From: Gammaproteobacteria bacterium
Lineage (GTDB): Bacteria; Pseudomonadota; Gammaproteobacteria; Pseudomonadales; Pseudohongiellaceae
Length of the DNA: 64,000 nt
NCBI GenBank assembly: GCA_030654835.1
Contig: JAURWS010000013.1
Location: forward strand, 31,829 to 95,828
Direction of reading: 5' to 3'
In this document: one piece after another, positions 26,169-35,935 of the stretch
Layout: each line of letters begins with the position of its first letter
Position numbering within the stretch: position 1 is the first letter of the stretch
Translations under genes and position numbers: made by a program
The notes under the pieces: generated by a model
Told to the model about the DNA's origin: nothing
The model's input: only the letters and a program-made list of their open reading frames with translations
Database searches by the model: none

Positions 26169-26219
26169 GTTAGTTGCTCGTTTGACTGGAGTGAGTCCGT
26201 AGAGGACATTCGCGGCGCT

Positions 26220-27098
26220 TCAGGTTGGCCTTTCCGGAGTCGCCGCACCCGCACGCGGACGGGTGGTCGTCACCTTCAGCAGGCGAATCTGGCGGCTGTC
26301 TGCGTTCAACACGGTAAAGTGGAAGTCCCCTACGTCGATGCTTTCGTCGTGCTCCGGAATGTGATTCAGGTGCTGCAGCACCAGCCCACCGATGGTATCA
26401 ACTTCCTGATCGCTGAATTCACTGCTGAAATACTCGTTGAACTCCGCAATCGGCGTCAGTGCCTGCACAATGTAATTGCGCGTGTCGATCTTCTTGATGA
26501 AGCTTTCGTCATTGACGTCGTATTCATCCTCGATCTCGCCAACGATCTGCTCCAGCACATCTTCTATGGTGACGATGCCACAGGAGCTACCATATTCGTC
26601 GATGACCACTGCCATATGGTGGCGGGTCTCTCGGAATTCCTTGAGCAGGACGTTCAGGCGTTTGCTCTCCGGCACAAAAGTGGCCGACCGCATGATGCTG
26701 CGTACATCGAAACTGGTGCGATCACCGCTGCAGATATATTGCAGCAAGTCCTTTGCCAGCAAGATGCCAATCACGGAATCGGAATTTTCAGCGATGACGG
26801 GAAAGCGCGAATGGGAGGCCGTTACGGTAATGTCGAGTACATTCTCGAATGAGTCCGTGGCGTCGACGGTGATGACCTGTGCGCGGGGAATCATGATTTC
26901 CCGGACCTGCATGTTGGAGACCTGCAGTGCACCTTCGATGATGGCCAGTGCATCGGCATCCAGCACATGATCCTGCTCCGCATTGCGCAGCAGTTCCAGC
27001 AGGCTCTTGGTATCGGTAGGTTCGTCCGAGAAAACCTGCGCTATCCGTTCGATCCAGGACCGGGGTCTTGGATCGATACTCGATTGGTCATCTGCCAT
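26220..27098 (-). CDS. corC: HlyC/CorC family transporter-associated protein with two CBS domains
   Basis: A 292-aa cytosolic CorC: paired CBS domains from about residue 65 (REIMIPRAQVITVD... and SIMRSATFVPESKRLNVLLKEFRETRHHMAVVIDEYGSSCGIVTIEDVLEQIVGEIEDEYD) and the C-terminal CorC_HlyC domain (VDTIGGLVLQHLNHIP). It is linked to magnesium/cobalt efflux. No membrane DUF21 domain is present, as in E. coli YbeX. It continues the ybeY-corC order, but lnt, which usually follows, is missing. Confidence 0.95.
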   Translation of the reverse strand: MADDQSSIDPRPRSWIERIAQVFSDEPTDTKSLLELLRNAEQDHVLDADALAIIEGALQVSNMQVREIMIPRAQVITVDATDSFENVLDITVTASHSRFPVIAENSDSVIGILLAKDLLQYICSGDRTSFDVRSIMRSATFVPESKRLNVLLKEFRETRHHMAVVIDEYGSSCGIVTIEDVLEQIVGEIEDEYDVNDESFIKKIDTRNYIVQALTPIAEFNEYFSSEFSDQEVDTIGGLVLQHLNHIPEHDESIDVGDFHFTVLNADSRQIRLLKVTTTRPRAGAATPERPT

Positions 27099-27145
27099 TT
27101 GCTGATCTTTTTTCCTCGTTCGGTGTTGGAAATTGATTGGTGATA

Positions 27146-27643
27146 TCAGTGTTCATCGTTGCGATAGGGATCGTCGATCCCCAATGTGGCGAGTATGCGT
27201 CGCTCCAGTGTTTCCATTTCCTCTGCCTCCACATCATCCTCATGGTCGTAGCCATGCAGATGCAACATGCCGTGCACGACCATGTGCGCCCAGTGTGCGG
27301 CAGCGGGCTTGCCCTGTTCAATGGCCTCACGTGCGACTACCTCTGCGCAAATGGCGAGATCACCCAGCGGAGTTTCTTCCAGCTCTGCCACGATGGCATC
27401 CGGAATGCCGCTGAGAAAGGACAGCACATTGGTCGCGTAGTCCTTACCACGGTAATCGTGGTTGAGTTCTGCGGATTCCTTGGCGTCGATGATGCGGATA
27501 CCAATATTCACGGATTTGATCGCGGTGGCCACATGTTGCTGCGCGCACTCGATCCAGCGCAGGAAATCTTCCTCGGCAGGGACGGCCATCGCTGCACCGG
27601 CACTCCCTTCAAGAGCATTTTCGAAATCAAGCGTCGCGATCAT
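27146..27643 (-). CDS. ybeY: Endoribonuclease YbeY (rRNA maturation factor)
   Basis: A single-strand-specific metalloendoribonuclease acting in 16S rRNA 3' maturation and ribosome quality control. The zinc motif HxxxHLxGYDH is present as [11 protein letters not shown], preceded by [17 protein letters not shown] and [11 protein letters not shown], all family hallmarks. I take the ATG at 27643, giving 165 aa; it overlaps the phoH end by 17 bases. Seven more codons upstream are open but less likely. Confidence 0.96.
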   Translation of the reverse strand: MIATLDFENALEGSAGAAMAVPAEEDFLRWIECAQQHVATAIKSVNIGIRIIDAKESAELNHDYRGKDYATNVLSFLSGIPDAIVAELEETPLGDLAICAEVVAREAIEQGKPAAAHWAHMVVHGMLHLHGYDHEDDVEAEEMETLERRILATLGIDDPYRNDEH

Positions 27644-28676
27644 GGCCCTTGTCCTGTACGCCATCCTGGCTGTTCAGCGTGCCGATATTCTTCTGGTCGT
27701 AGCGATCGTAGGCTTCCACTATGCGTTGCACCAGTGTGTGACGCACCACGTCCTTGGAATCGAACCAGGTAAAGGCGATGCCTTCGACGTTCTTGAGAAC
27801 CCGGGTCACTTCGATCAAGCCGGATTTTGTGCCCTTGGGCAGATCGATCTGGGTGACGTCGCCCGTGATCACCGCTGTGGAGCCGAAACCGAGACGGGTC
27901 AGAAACATCTTCATCTGCGTAGTCGTGGTGTTCTGGCTTTCGTCCAGGATGATGAAAGAGTTGTTCAGCGTGCGTCCGCGCATGTAGGCAAGCGGCGCAA
28001 TCTCGATGACATTCTTCTCGATGAGGCGACCGACGCGCTCGAAACCGAGCATCTCGTACAGCGCATCATAGAGGGGGCGCAGATACGGGTCGATCTTCTG
28101 GGTGAGGTCGCCCGGGAGAAAGCCCAGTTTCTCGCCCGCTTCCACGGCAGGCCGCACCAGCAGCAGGCGTTGCACGCGCTCCTGCATAAGAGCCTCGACG
28201 GCACACGCTACCGCCAGATAGGTCTTGCCCGTGCCAGCGGGACCGATGCCAAAATTGATGTCGAAGCGTTGGATGGATTCGACGTAGTCGCGCTGGTGGG
28301 GACCGCGTGGCTTCACCGAGGTGTTTGGAGTCTTGAGGATCAGAGGCTTGTCGACATCGTAGTGGATATTGTCTGTTTTGTCCGCCGTGGATTGCGGCTT
28401 GTTCTGCACTTCCTTCAGCGCAAGGTGTACGACATCTGGATTGACGCCATCACCACTGCCGGTCGCGGTGTAGAGCCTGTCCAGCAGGTGCCTGCTGCTC
28501 TCCACGGCGCTCTTGGAGCCAGAGAGATTGAATACATTGCCGCGCTGCTGAATCTTGACGACCAGCGACTTCTCAATTTGTTGCAGGTGTTCATTGAGAT
28601 GGCCACATAAATTGGCCAGGCGGTGTGTGTTGTCGGGCTCGAGAACGAGCCTCTGAGTGAATTTCTGGGTTGCCAT
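27627..28676 (-). CDS. phoH: PhoH family ATPase (PhoL/YbeZ type)
   Basis: A 349-aa P-loop protein with an N-terminal KH-like region ([17 protein letters not shown]), Walker A GPAGTGKT, Walker [10 protein letters not shown] and sensor [10 protein letters not shown]. These are the features of the YbeZ/PhoL branch that works with YbeY in RNA metabolism; the overlap of the two genes supports this. The phosphate-starvation link implied by the name is historical and not shown by the sequence here. Confidence 0.95.
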   Translation of the reverse strand: MATQKFTQRLVLEPDNTHRLANLCGHLNEHLQQIEKSLVVKIQQRGNVFNLSGSKSAVESSRHLLDRLYTATGSGDGVNPDVVHLALKEVQNKPQSTADKTDNIHYDVDKPLILKTPNTSVKPRGPHQRDYVESIQRFDINFGIGPAGTGKTYLAVACAVEALMQERVQRLLLVRPAVEAGEKLGFLPGDLTQKIDPYLRPLYDALYEMLGFERVGRLIEKNVIEIAPLAYMRGRTLNNSFIILDESQNTTTTQMKMFLTRLGFGSTAVITGDVTQIDLPKGTKSGLIEVTRVLKNVEGIAFTWFDSKDVVRHTLVQRIVEAYDRYDQKNIGTLNSQDGVQDKGHDRDA

Positions 28677-28788
28677 TAAGACAGCTTACAAACCTCCTGC
28701 GTTTAGTCGAAATGCATACGGATATTGGTCGCGCAGCGGCCGTAGTATACCAATCTATCGCTGCTTGTAAGCAGTTTTAACAGAGCTG

Positions 28789-30141
28789 TTATTGCAGCGT
28801 TCCCACCAGCGAATTGGGGTAGGCTGTGGTGATCTTGACGTCTGCAAACTGACCGATCAGGCGGGCGTCATCGCAGCGGAAATTTACCACACGGTTGTTC
28901 TCCGTGCGGCCCTGCAAGTCGCCCGGGTCCTTGCGGGACAGGCCGGTGACCAGAATTCGCTGGGTCGTGCCGATCATGCGTTCACTGATCGCGGCGGCCT
29001 GCTGGATCAGCTGGGCCTGCAGGATGCTAAGGCGGTGTTTCTTCTCCTGCTCGGAAGTTGTGTCTGGCAGATCGGACGCAGGGGTGCCGGGGCGGGCACT
29101 GTAAATGAAGCTGAAGGAGGTGTCGTAGCCGATCTCCATAATCAGGTTCATCGTGTCTTCGAAGTCTTTGTGGGTCTCGCCGGGGAAGCCGACGATGAAG
29201 TCCGATGACAGGCTGATGTTGGGGCGTATCGCCCTCAGCTTGCGAATGATGGATTTGTACTCCAGCACGGTATGACCGCGTTTCATGGCTGCCAGAATCC
29301 GGTCCGAGCCACTCTGTACAGGCAGATGCAGGTGATCTACCAGAGCGGGTACCTGGCGATAGGTCTCGATTAGCCGAGTACTGAATTCCGTGGGGTGCGA
29401 GGTGGTGAAGCGAATCCGGCCGATGCCGTCGATGGCGGAGACGTACTGGATCAGCGTTGCCAGGTCAGTGATCTGGCCTTCATGGCTCAGGCCGCGATAG
29501 GCGTTCACATTCTGGCCCAGCAGATTGATCTCCCGCACGCCCTGTCCAGCCAGATGCACCGCTTCTGCCAGAACGTCATCCAGCGGGCGACTGACCTCTT
29601 CGCCGCGTGTATAAGGCACCACGCAGAAGGAGCAGTACTTGCTGCAGCCTTCCATCACCGTCAGGAAGGCCTCGCAGCCGTCGACCTTGGGCTCGGGAAG
29701 CCGGTCAAACTTCTCGATCTCGGGGAAGCTGATGTCCACGACGGTGTTGCTGCCGTTGGATCTTTTCAGCATCTGCGGTAGCTTGTGCAGCGTCTGCGGA
29801 CCGAACACCACATCGACATAAGGGGCGCGCTTGCCAATGGCAGCGCCTTCCTGGCTGGCCACGCAGCCACCGACCGCGATCTTGAGGTTCGGATTGGCTT
29901 TCTTCAGCGCCTTCCAGCGGCCCAGCTGATGAAAGACTTTCTCCTGGGCCTTCTCGCGGATGGAGCAGGTGTTGAGTAATAGCAGGTCGGCCTCTTCCGG
30001 TGTGTCGACCAGCACGGCGCCGTGGGACTCCTTCAGCATGTCGAGCATCCGCGACGAGTCATACTCGTTCATCTGACAGCCATGGGTCTTGATGAACACC
30101 TTTTTGATTCCTGGGCTAGTGAGAGAGTCTTTATTCATCAT
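28789..30141 (-). CDS. miaB: tRNA-2-methylthio-N6-dimethylallyladenosine synthase
   Basis: A 450-aa radical SAM methylthiotransferase that modifies A37 of tRNAs reading UNN codons. N-terminal UPF0004 domain cysteines ([32 protein letters not shown]), radical SAM triad [15 protein letters not shown], and a C-terminal TRAM domain are all present. Length is typical. Head of the miaB-phoH-ybeY-corC run on the minus strand. Confidence 0.97.
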   Translation of the reverse strand: MMNKDSLTSPGIKKVFIKTHGCQMNEYDSSRMLDMLKESHGAVLVDTPEEADLLLLNTCSIREKAQEKVFHQLGRWKALKKANPNLKIAVGGCVASQEGAAIGKRAPYVDVVFGPQTLHKLPQMLKRSNGSNTVVDISFPEIEKFDRLPEPKVDGCEAFLTVMEGCSKYCSFCVVPYTRGEEVSRPLDDVLAEAVHLAGQGVREINLLGQNVNAYRGLSHEGQITDLATLIQYVSAIDGIGRIRFTTSHPTEFSTRLIETYRQVPALVDHLHLPVQSGSDRILAAMKRGHTVLEYKSIIRKLRAIRPNISLSSDFIVGFPGETHKDFEDTMNLIMEIGYDTSFSFIYSARPGTPASDLPDTTSEQEKKHRLSILQAQLIQQAAAISERMIGTTQRILVTGLSRKDPGDLQGRTENNRVVNFRCDDARLIGQFADVKITTAYPNSLVGTLQ

Positions 30142-30394
30142 GGCAAGACGGATTCCACCCCCGGAGGGGCTTTGCGAAACGGGCTGATCAAAAAGTGGCG
30201 GTTTTAACAGAGCGCGGATTGTAGCAGCTTAGCGGTGTGCACAAAACCTGCGCGAGGGGAGGAAAGATTGTCGGGTGGCCGGGAGACAATTGCTGTAAAA
30301 TGCCAGCCAGCTCCGTCCGGTCCGAGTTTCTGCGCTTGAATTGCGCGAATTCGCCCTGATATAGAGGAGCGTCAACGTTTACGAGATTGCATTA

Positions 30395-30736
30395 ATGGCT
30401 ACTCCTTCCGAAATCTACAGAATCACGTTCCTCAACAAGGGCAAAGTCTATGAAGTCTTTGCCAAACAGGTATATCAGAGCGAGCTGTATGGCTTCATCG
30501 AAGTCGAAGACTACATCTTTGATGAGCGCAGTCAGGTGGTTGTAGATCCGAGCGAAGAGAAGCTGAAGGCCGAGTTCCACGGGGTCAAACGCAGCTTCAT
30601 TCCGATTCAGGCCATTGTCCGCATCGACGAGGTCGAGAAGGGCGGGGTCAGCAAGATATTCAATGGCGACAACATCACGCCATTTCCGGTGCCCTTCATG
30701 GCTTCCCGCAATACCGATAACCAGAAGTCCGAGTAG
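30395..30736 (+). CDS. DUF1820 family protein
   Basis: A 113-aa protein beginning YRITFLNKGKVYEVFAKQV and containing GFIEVEDYIFDE, typical of the small DUF1820 family found beside miaB in Gammaproteobacteria. It ends with a polar tail. Function unknown. Divergent from miaB across 253 bases in which I see an extended -10-like TGCTGTAAAAT near 30290 but no matching -35. Convergent with the aminotransferase gene. Confidence 0.9.
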   Translation: MATPSEIYRITFLNKGKVYEVFAKQVYQSELYGFIEVEDYIFDERSQVVVDPSEEKLKAEFHGVKRSFIPIQAIVRIDEVEKGGVSKIFNGDNITPFPVPFMASRNTDNQKSE

Positions 30737-30741
30737 TCATT

Positions 30742-30801
30742 GGATTGTGCCCGTGTGGCGGCAGCTCCTCCAGAAGAGCCGTCGCCGACACGGTTCAATC
30801 C
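30742..30801. terminator. Imperfect inverted repeat between convergent genes
   Basis: GGATTG...CCGTGT...GGCGG...GCTC on the left (30742 onward) pairs with GAGCC...CGCC...ACACGG...CAATCC on the right (ending 30801), forming a long interrupted stem around a short loop. It lies between the stops of the DUF1820 and aminotransferase genes. There is no T-run, so it may be a bidirectional transcript-end structure rather than a classical intrinsic terminator. Confidence 0.45.
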
Positions 30802-30817
30802 GCGCCTCCCGCAACTC

Positions 30818-32110
30818 TTACAACCCCAGTTCTCTCTCGATAGTCGCCAGCTCCACACACAGCACGAACACCTGCATGGCTGCCTCAATTTCCTTCAGAC
30901 TTGGGAAGGAGGGCGCCAGACGGATATTGGTATTGGCAGGATCTTTGCGGTAGGGGTAAGTGGAGCCCGCTGGAGTCAGCTTCACGCCTGCTCCTGCTGT
31001 CAGTTTCACTACCTTGTCAGCCAGTCCGGGCTGGGTGTTGAACAGCACGAAGTAGCCGCCTTGAGGCGTCGTCCAGTCCCCCAGACTCTTGCCATTGATG
31101 ACTTTACCTTTCAGTCCATTGTCTAACTGCTCCAACACTACCTTGAACTTCGGCTCCAGGATCGCGCGGTGACGCTGCATCAGGGCGCGCAGCGTGGGCA
31201 TATCCTTGAGGAATTTCACGTGGCGCAATTGGTTGATCTTGTCCGGGCCGATGGTGGCGATGCCGAGCTGCTCAGCGAAACTGGCAAGGTTGGCCTCAGA
31301 GGTCGCGATGAAGGAAATGCCTGCGCCGGCCTGTGTGATCTTGGAAGTGGAGCCGATGACCAGCACGGTATCCAGGGTTCCAGCTGCTTCGCTCAACGAA
31401 AGGATGTTGGCTAGCGTCGGAGGATTGTCCACCAGATGGTGTTCGGCATAGGCGTTGTCCCACATGATGCGGAAATTGGCACCGGCGATCTTGCCAAGCT
31501 GCGCCATTCTGCGGACGACCGCGTCGGAGTAAACCACGCCATCGGGGTTGGCATACTTGGGTACACACCAGATGCCTTTGATCAGAGGGTCGGCCTTCAC
31601 CAGTGCCTCGATTTGATCCATGTCCGGGCCTTCTGCATTTATGGCGACGGGAATCATGGCGATGCCGAGCGCCTCGCAGATGGCGAAGTGACGGTCATAG
31701 CCGGGTGAAGGACACAGGAACTTTACCGTGCCGTCAGTTGCTGCGGCTTCCTTCTGCCAGGAAGAGTCACCACCGCGCACGCCGTGGTACAGGGCGCTGG
31801 TCACCAGTTGATACATGAATTGCAGACTGCTGTTGCCGCCGACCATGGTGCGCGCGGGCGTAGTCTCCAGGTACTCAGCCGCCAGCTTTCTGGCTTCCGG
31901 AATACCCATGATGCCACCGTAGTTGCGGCTGTCGGAACCGTCCTGGCACATGTAATTGCCAGCGAGGATACCGTCGAGTTCATCACTGAAGTTCAGCTGC
32001 TCCGTCGAAGGCTTGCCGCGCGTCAAATCCAGATTCAGTTTCTGGGCGCTGACGCTCTTGTACTGTGCTCGTAATTCCTGTTGTCTGGCTTGCAGTTGCT
32101 GGTGGTTCAA
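30818..32110 (-). CDS. PLP-dependent aminotransferase (MocR-like class I, aspartate-type)
   Basis: A 430-aa fold-type I aminotransferase of the family I associate with Pfam Aminotran_MocR (PF12897). Markers: NLDLTRGKPSTEQLNFSDEL at the N-terminus, the nucleotide-like SRNYGGIMGIPEAR, WCVPKYANPDG, MWDNAYAEH with cofactor Asp and Tyr, and GSTSKITQAGAG with the Schiff-base Lys. Likely uses aspartate or a related amino acid; not certain. I place the start at TTG 32110, preceded by GAGGAG with six-base spacing and matching the family start; a TTG at 32194 would extend it into the promoter region of srkA. Confidence 0.87.
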   Translation of the reverse strand: MNHQQLQARQQELRAQYKSVSAQKLNLDLTRGKPSTEQLNFSDELDGILAGNYMCQDGSDSRNYGGIMGIPEARKLAAEYLETTPARTMVGGNSSLQFMYQLVTSALYHGVRGGDSSWQKEAAATDGTVKFLCPSPGYDRHFAICEALGIAMIPVAINAEGPDMDQIEALVKADPLIKGIWCVPKYANPDGVVYSDAVVRRMAQLGKIAGANFRIMWDNAYAEHHLVDNPPTLANILSLSEAAGTLDTVLVIGSTSKITQAGAGISFIATSEANLASFAEQLGIATIGPDKINQLRHVKFLKDMPTLRALMQRHRAILEPKFKVVLEQLDNGLKGKVINGKSLGDWTTPQGGYFVLFNTQPGLADKVVKLTAGAGVKLTPAGSTYPYRKDPANTNIRLAPSFPSLKEIEAAMQVFVLCVELATIERELGL

Positions 32111-32243
32111 GAATTGCTCCTCAATGACGGCGCTGTCACAGCGCTGCTGAATTTTACGGATGGTTTCACCTGATACGCCGGTGGCCGCGAACAAGCGCGC
32201 GGATTTTACCGTATACTCGGCGCAAACTCGATCAGGACTTTAC

Positions 32244-33290
32244 ATGCCTCACACTCAGGATGATTTGCTCGGCGAATCGGCGTCAGACTCTCAACCCCCA
32301 TCACTTTCCGTACACCCCTATCAGCGGCTCACCCCCGAACGCGTGCTGGACGCCGTCGAGAGCGTGGGCATCCGCACGGACGCCCGCATCCTCGCGCTCA
32401 ACAGCTACGAGAATCGTGTGTATCAGGTGGGTGTCGAGGATGGCCCGCCGGTGATCGTGAAGTTTTATCGCCCGCAACGCTGGACTCGCGAGCAGATTCT
32501 CGAAGAGCACGCCTTTGCCACTGAACTGGCCGACCTGGAGATACCGGTGGTACCGCCGTTACCACTCGATGGCAAAGAGACGCTGTATGACTTCGATGGT
32601 TTCTCCTTCGCGGTTTTCGAGCGCCTGGCTGGCCGCGCGCCCGATCTGGACGACCCCGATAATCTGGTCGTGCTCGGGCGCTTCATCGGCCGCGTGCATC
32701 TGGTGGGGGCGACGCGTCCCTTCAAGCATCGCGGCGGCTTGACGGTAGAGCGTCTGGCGATCGAGAGCCGCGAGTATCTGCTGGGCAATCACTTCATTCC
32801 GGATTCACTGATTCGTGCCTACGACACGCTCAGCCATGACCTGATCGTCAGGCTGCAGGCGGTGTTTGATCGTAATAAAGGGACGCGACTGCAGCGCATT
32901 CATGGCGACTGCCATCCGGGCAATGTGTTGTGGCGCACCGATGCGCCGCATTTCGTGGACTTCGATGACACCATGACCGGGCCGGCCATCCAGGATTTGT
33001 GGATGTTGATGTCGGGCGAGCGGGATCAGCGGCAGGGACAGCTGCTGGAGCTGATCGAGGGCTACAACGAATTCAACGACTTCAATCCGCGCGAGCTGGA
33101 TTTGATTGAAGCTCTGCGCACACTGCGAATCATGCATTACAGCGCATGGCTGGCGCGTCGCTGGGAAGATCCGGCATTTCCAAAGAGTTTTCCGTGGTTC
33201 AACACAGAGCGCTACTGGGCGGAACACATTCTGGAGCTGCGGGAGCAGATGGCGGCTTTGGACGAGCCGCCGTTACGCTTGTTGTACTGA
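32244..33290 (+). CDS. srkA: Stress response serine/threonine kinase YihE/SrkA
   Basis: A 348-aa aminoglycoside-phosphotransferase-fold kinase. Catalytic loop RIHGDCHPGNVLWR and metal motif HFVDFDDTMTGPAIQDLWML are intact, as is the N-terminal SYENRVYQVGVEDG and PPVIVKFYRP (P-loop region and lysine). SrkA counteracts toxin-mediated stress in E. coli. Length slightly exceeds the E. coli protein (328). ATG 32244 was chosen; the 28 upstream in-frame codons have no start support. Divergent from the aminotransferase gene. Confidence 0.93.
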   Translation: MPHTQDDLLGESASDSQPPSLSVHPYQRLTPERVLDAVESVGIRTDARILALNSYENRVYQVGVEDGPPVIVKFYRPQRWTREQILEEHAFATELADLEIPVVPPLPLDGKETLYDFDGFSFAVFERLAGRAPDLDDPDNLVVLGRFIGRVHLVGATRPFKHRGGLTVERLAIESREYLLGNHFIPDSLIRAYDTLSHDLIVRLQAVFDRNKGTRLQRIHGDCHPGNVLWRTDAPHFVDFDDTMTGPAIQDLWMLMSGERDQRQGQLLELIEGYNEFNDFNPRELDLIEALRTLRIMHYSAWLARRWEDPAFPKSFPWFNTERYWAEHILELREQMAALDEPPLRLLY

Positions 33291-33305
33291 TTTGTCTTGT
33301 TTGAC

Positions 33306-33857
33306 TCACGGCCTGGCTTCGTCCAGGACCTGGGTGAGTTCCTTCTCGATAATCTCGATGTCTCTTTCTTTGAACCCCATGTGCACCAGACGCACCACTC
33401 CCTGCGGATCGATAAGATACGAAGTGGGCATGCCGATGACGCCGTACTGCTCCAGCACGCTGCTTTCCGTGTCGGCCGCGATCAGGTAATCGAGCGGGGT
33501 GTCCAGCAGAAACTCACGGCCATCGTCGACGGGATCATCGACGTTGATCGCGATGACTTCGAAGCCACGCTCGCGGTACTTCGCATAGAGCTCATTGATT
33601 AGTGGCATCGAACGCAGGCAGGGCGTGCACCAGGATGCCCAGAAGTCCACATACACGGTCTTGCCGCGCAATGCGGAAAGGCTGATGGTGGGCTTACCGT
33701 CCTGAATGTCCGGCAGTGTGAAATCCGGGGCTTGCTCGCCCTGTTCCAGCGCCATGGCAGCGGGGGCGAGACTCGCACTCAGCGTCAAGGTGCAGGCAAG
33801 CAGCAGGGTTCGCGGATTCCAGGTGCTGTTGGTGGAGTGGCTCACGGCGTAGCTCAT
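33306..33857 (-). CDS. TlpA-like periplasmic thiol:disulfide reductase
   Basis: A 183-aa exported thioredoxin-fold protein. Residues about 14-36 are a signal peptide ending AMA. The active site is FWASWCTPCLRSMP and the cis-Pro loop is GVIGMPTSYLID, as in TlpA/ResA proteins that keep periplasmic cysteines reduced (for example in cytochrome c assembly). No cytochrome maturation genes are nearby, so the client is unknown. It lies 27 bases downstream of the desaturase gene on the same strand. Confidence 0.9.
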   Translation of the reverse strand: MSYAVSHSTNSTWNPRTLLLACTLTLSASLAPAAMALEQGEQAPDFTLPDIQDGKPTISLSALRGKTVYVDFWASWCTPCLRSMPLINELYAKYRERGFEVIAINVDDPVDDGREFLLDTPLDYLIAADTESSVLEQYGVIGMPTSYLIDPQGVVRLVHMGFKERDIEIIEKELTQVLDEARP

Positions 33858-33884
33858 GGTGTTGTCTCTATTCTCCGTGCCAAC

Positions 33885-35033
33885 TCAGGCAGGCGACGCC
33901 GCGTGCATCGCGGGGAAGCTCTGAATGAGCTGGTGCCAACGCTGGCGTTGAATCTTCAGGCGGAACCCCACTTCGCGGTAGCTGTCACGAATCTGCAGGC
34001 GTTCCCAGTGGTTCCATTTTTCCTGCAGCTCTGTGGTCTTTGCCTCATACCAGGCCTGTTGATGCTGAGCCCACAGTTGCAACGTCGACTTCATCTGTTC
34101 GTATTCCTGTTCCAGACGCTGCTGCCACTTGTCTGCATTGCGCAGCGACTCACAGCGCGCAGCGGCGCGGCGGAACTGCAAGTCCAGGCGGGCGGTCTCG
34201 ATCACGACCGGCGAGATGCGCTTGAGGTCGCTGGTCAATCCCACAAAGGAGCAACCACGGATGAACCACTTGGTCGGGTCGTAATGCCACCATTTGATGC
34301 CATTGCGATAATCCCATTGGAAGGTGTGGTGGTAGTTGTGATAACCCTCACCGTAAGTCACCAGCGCCAGCAGGCCGTTGTCCCGGGCCGAGCTTGCGTC
34401 GCTGTACGGCTGGCGGCCCCAGATGTGGGCAATGGAGTTGATCAGCCAGGTGACATGCTGACTCAACACCAGTCGTAACAGCCCGCCGAGCAGCAGGCTG
34501 CCGATGATGTCGCCATTCAGAAATCCCAGCAACACCGGCAGACCGATGTTCATGAGCAGTACCAGACTTAGATAGTGCTTGTACTGCCAGGCCACGATCG
34601 GATCGCGCTGCAGGTCCTTGACGTTGGAGAAGTCTTCCTTGCCGCTCTCGTAGTGGCGCAGAATCCAGCCAATGTGTGAGAACCAGAACCCCCGGCCTGC
34701 CGAGTAGGGATCTTTGTCGTCATTGTCGACATGGGCGTGGTGGCGACGATGGTCGGAAGCCCAGTGCAACACGTCGTTCTGCAGCGCACAGGCGCCGCCC
34801 AGCGCATAGAGGAATCTTAATACGGCATGCGCCTTGTACGACTTGTGTGACCAGAGTCGATGATAGCCAGCAGTGATGGACATTCCGCAGAAGCCCATCA
34901 GCAGGACGAAGACGCTCCATTCGTAGAGGTCATAACCATGCGTGAACCCATACCAGGGCACAAGGGTCACGGCGAAGAGTGGTGTCAGGGTAAACAGGAG
35001 GGTATTGGTCCAGTTTACGGGCGGTTTCTGCAT
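33885..35033 (-). CDS. Membrane acyl-CoA/acyl-lipid Delta9 desaturase
   Basis: A 382-aa desaturase with the three histidine clusters of the membrane di-iron family: HRLWSH (about 58-63), HRRHH (about 95-99) and HNYHH (about 240-244), and four hydrophobic segments. It inserts a Delta9 double bond to maintain membrane fluidity. The last 110 residues are soluble and rich in Glu, Gln, Arg and Trp with coiled-coil potential; comparable tails occur in Pseudomonas desaturases. Divergent from slyX; a cold-shock-domain gene follows nearby. Confidence 0.93.
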   Translation of the reverse strand: MQKPPVNWTNTLLFTLTPLFAVTLVPWYGFTHGYDLYEWSVFVLLMGFCGMSITAGYHRLWSHKSYKAHAVLRFLYALGGACALQNDVLHWASDHRRHHAHVDNDDKDPYSAGRGFWFSHIGWILRHYESGKEDFSNVKDLQRDPIVAWQYKHYLSLVLLMNIGLPVLLGFLNGDIIGSLLLGGLLRLVLSQHVTWLINSIAHIWGRQPYSDASSARDNGLLALVTYGEGYHNYHHTFQWDYRNGIKWWHYDPTKWFIRGCSFVGLTSDLKRISPVVIETARLDLQFRRAAARCESLRNADKWQQRLEQEYEQMKSTLQLWAQHQQAWYEAKTTELQEKWNHWERLQIRDSYREVGFRLKIQRQRWHQLIQSFPAMHAASPA

Positions 35034-35201
35034 TGGGGCAATTCCTGCAAAGGCTTATGGATTAACTATCGGCGCCGACTTATTGATAACGAAAGTCACG
35101 GAATTATTGCACGACTGTCGAAACAAAAAAAAGTGCTATGGTCAGGTCATCATCCGATCTGTTTTAATTGGCACCCTTTCAAATGCGTCGATGGTCAAAG
35201 A

Positions 35202-35444
35202 ATGAGCAAGGAATCGATCTCGGAACAGCTGCTCGAACAGTTGTTCGATCTGCAGTCACAGTTCGCCTTTCAGGAGGATCTGCTGCGCGAACTCAACGAC
35301 GTCGTGGCACGTCAGCAGATGCAGATAGATGTGCTGCAGAGAGAAGTCCTGTTGCACAGAGAGCGAATCACGCATGTCATGGACAACCTGCCTGACAAAA
35401 ACAATGCGAATGCCCCTGTGGATGAGAGGCCTCCGCACTATTAG
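35202..35444 (+). CDS. slyX: SlyX family protein
   Basis: An 80-aa coiled-coil protein: LLEQLFDLQSQFAFQEDLLRELNDVVARQQ and QIDVLQREVLLHRERI match the SlyX family (about 70-80 aa), whose function is unknown. ATG 35202 is preceded by AAAGA, a weak ribosome-binding site. Its stop codon is the first base triplet of a 15-bp triplicated sequence, so every repeat unit restates the stop. Confidence 0.88.
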   Translation: MSKESISEQLLEQLFDLQSQFAFQEDLLRELNDVVARQQMQIDVLQREVLLHRERITHVMDNLPDKNNANAPVDERPPHY

Positions 35445-35486
35445 CGACAACCCGGGTAGTGACAATCCAGGTAGTGACAATGCAAG
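35442..35486 (+). repeat. 15-bp tandem triplication containing the slyX stop codon
   Basis: Units TAGCGACAACCCGGG (35442-35456), TAGTGACAATCCAGG (35457-35471) and TAGTGACAATGCAAG (35472-35486) are head to tail. The first three bases of unit 1 are the slyX stop. Because 15 is a multiple of three, units 2 and 3 carry TAG-TGA in the same frame. It lies between convergent slyX and the cold-shock-domain gene. Confidence 0.85.
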
Positions 35487-35515
35487 TCATCAGATTGGGG
35501 CTGCGACCTCTCGTG

Positions 35516-35935
35516 CTACTTGGCGGCCGCCACGTCCTCGGCCTGCAGGCCCTTATCACCCTCGCTGATCGCGAACTCTACCCGCTGACCATCGTGAAGT
35601 ACCCGGTGGCCCTCTCCGCGGATGGAACGAAAATGCACGAAAATGTCGTCGCCACTGTCGCGCGTAATGAAACCAAAGCCTTTGCTGGCGTTGAACCATT
35701 TCACGCTGCCGTTCTCTCGCTTGGACTGATTGTAAGGGGTACGGTTTTCGTCGATCTGGCGTCGGACGCGCGGTTTGCTGGTACGCGTTGCCAGCACGCC
35801 GGAACTGAGGCTGACGACAAAGATGGTTGCCAGGATCGTGGCGATACTGAACTGGATGTTGAGAAGGAAAACAGGCAGGGCGATAACAACGGTGGTAATC
35901 GGGGCAATGATCAGCGGTTTGTTGAAGTTGGACAT
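35516..35935 (-). CDS. Membrane-anchored cold-shock-domain protein
   Basis: A 139-aa protein with an unusual order. Residues 7-50 form two adjacent hydrophobic segments ([18 protein letters not shown] and [18 protein letters not shown]), then a basic linker (TSKPRVRRQ), then a full cold-shock domain from about 72: [18 protein letters not shown] (RNP1), [10 protein letters not shown] (RNP2) and [20 protein letters not shown]. The nucleic-acid-binding residues are intact, so it should bind single-stranded RNA or DNA at the inner membrane. The anchor suggests localised RNA chaperoning (inference). The neighbouring desaturase is also a typical cold-response gene. Confidence 0.9.
   Translation of the reverse strand: MSNFNKPLIIAPITTVVIALPVFLLNIQFSIATILATIFVVSLSSGVLATRTSKPRVRRQIDENRTPYNQSKRENGSVKWFNASKGFGFITRDSGDDIFVHFRSIRGEGHRVLHDGQRVEFAISEGDKGLQAEDVAAAK

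Noticed and set aside
30260..30296. TTGTCG...TAAAAT as a DUF1820 promoter
   Set aside because: The spacing of over 20 bases is too long; only an extended -10 resemblance remains.
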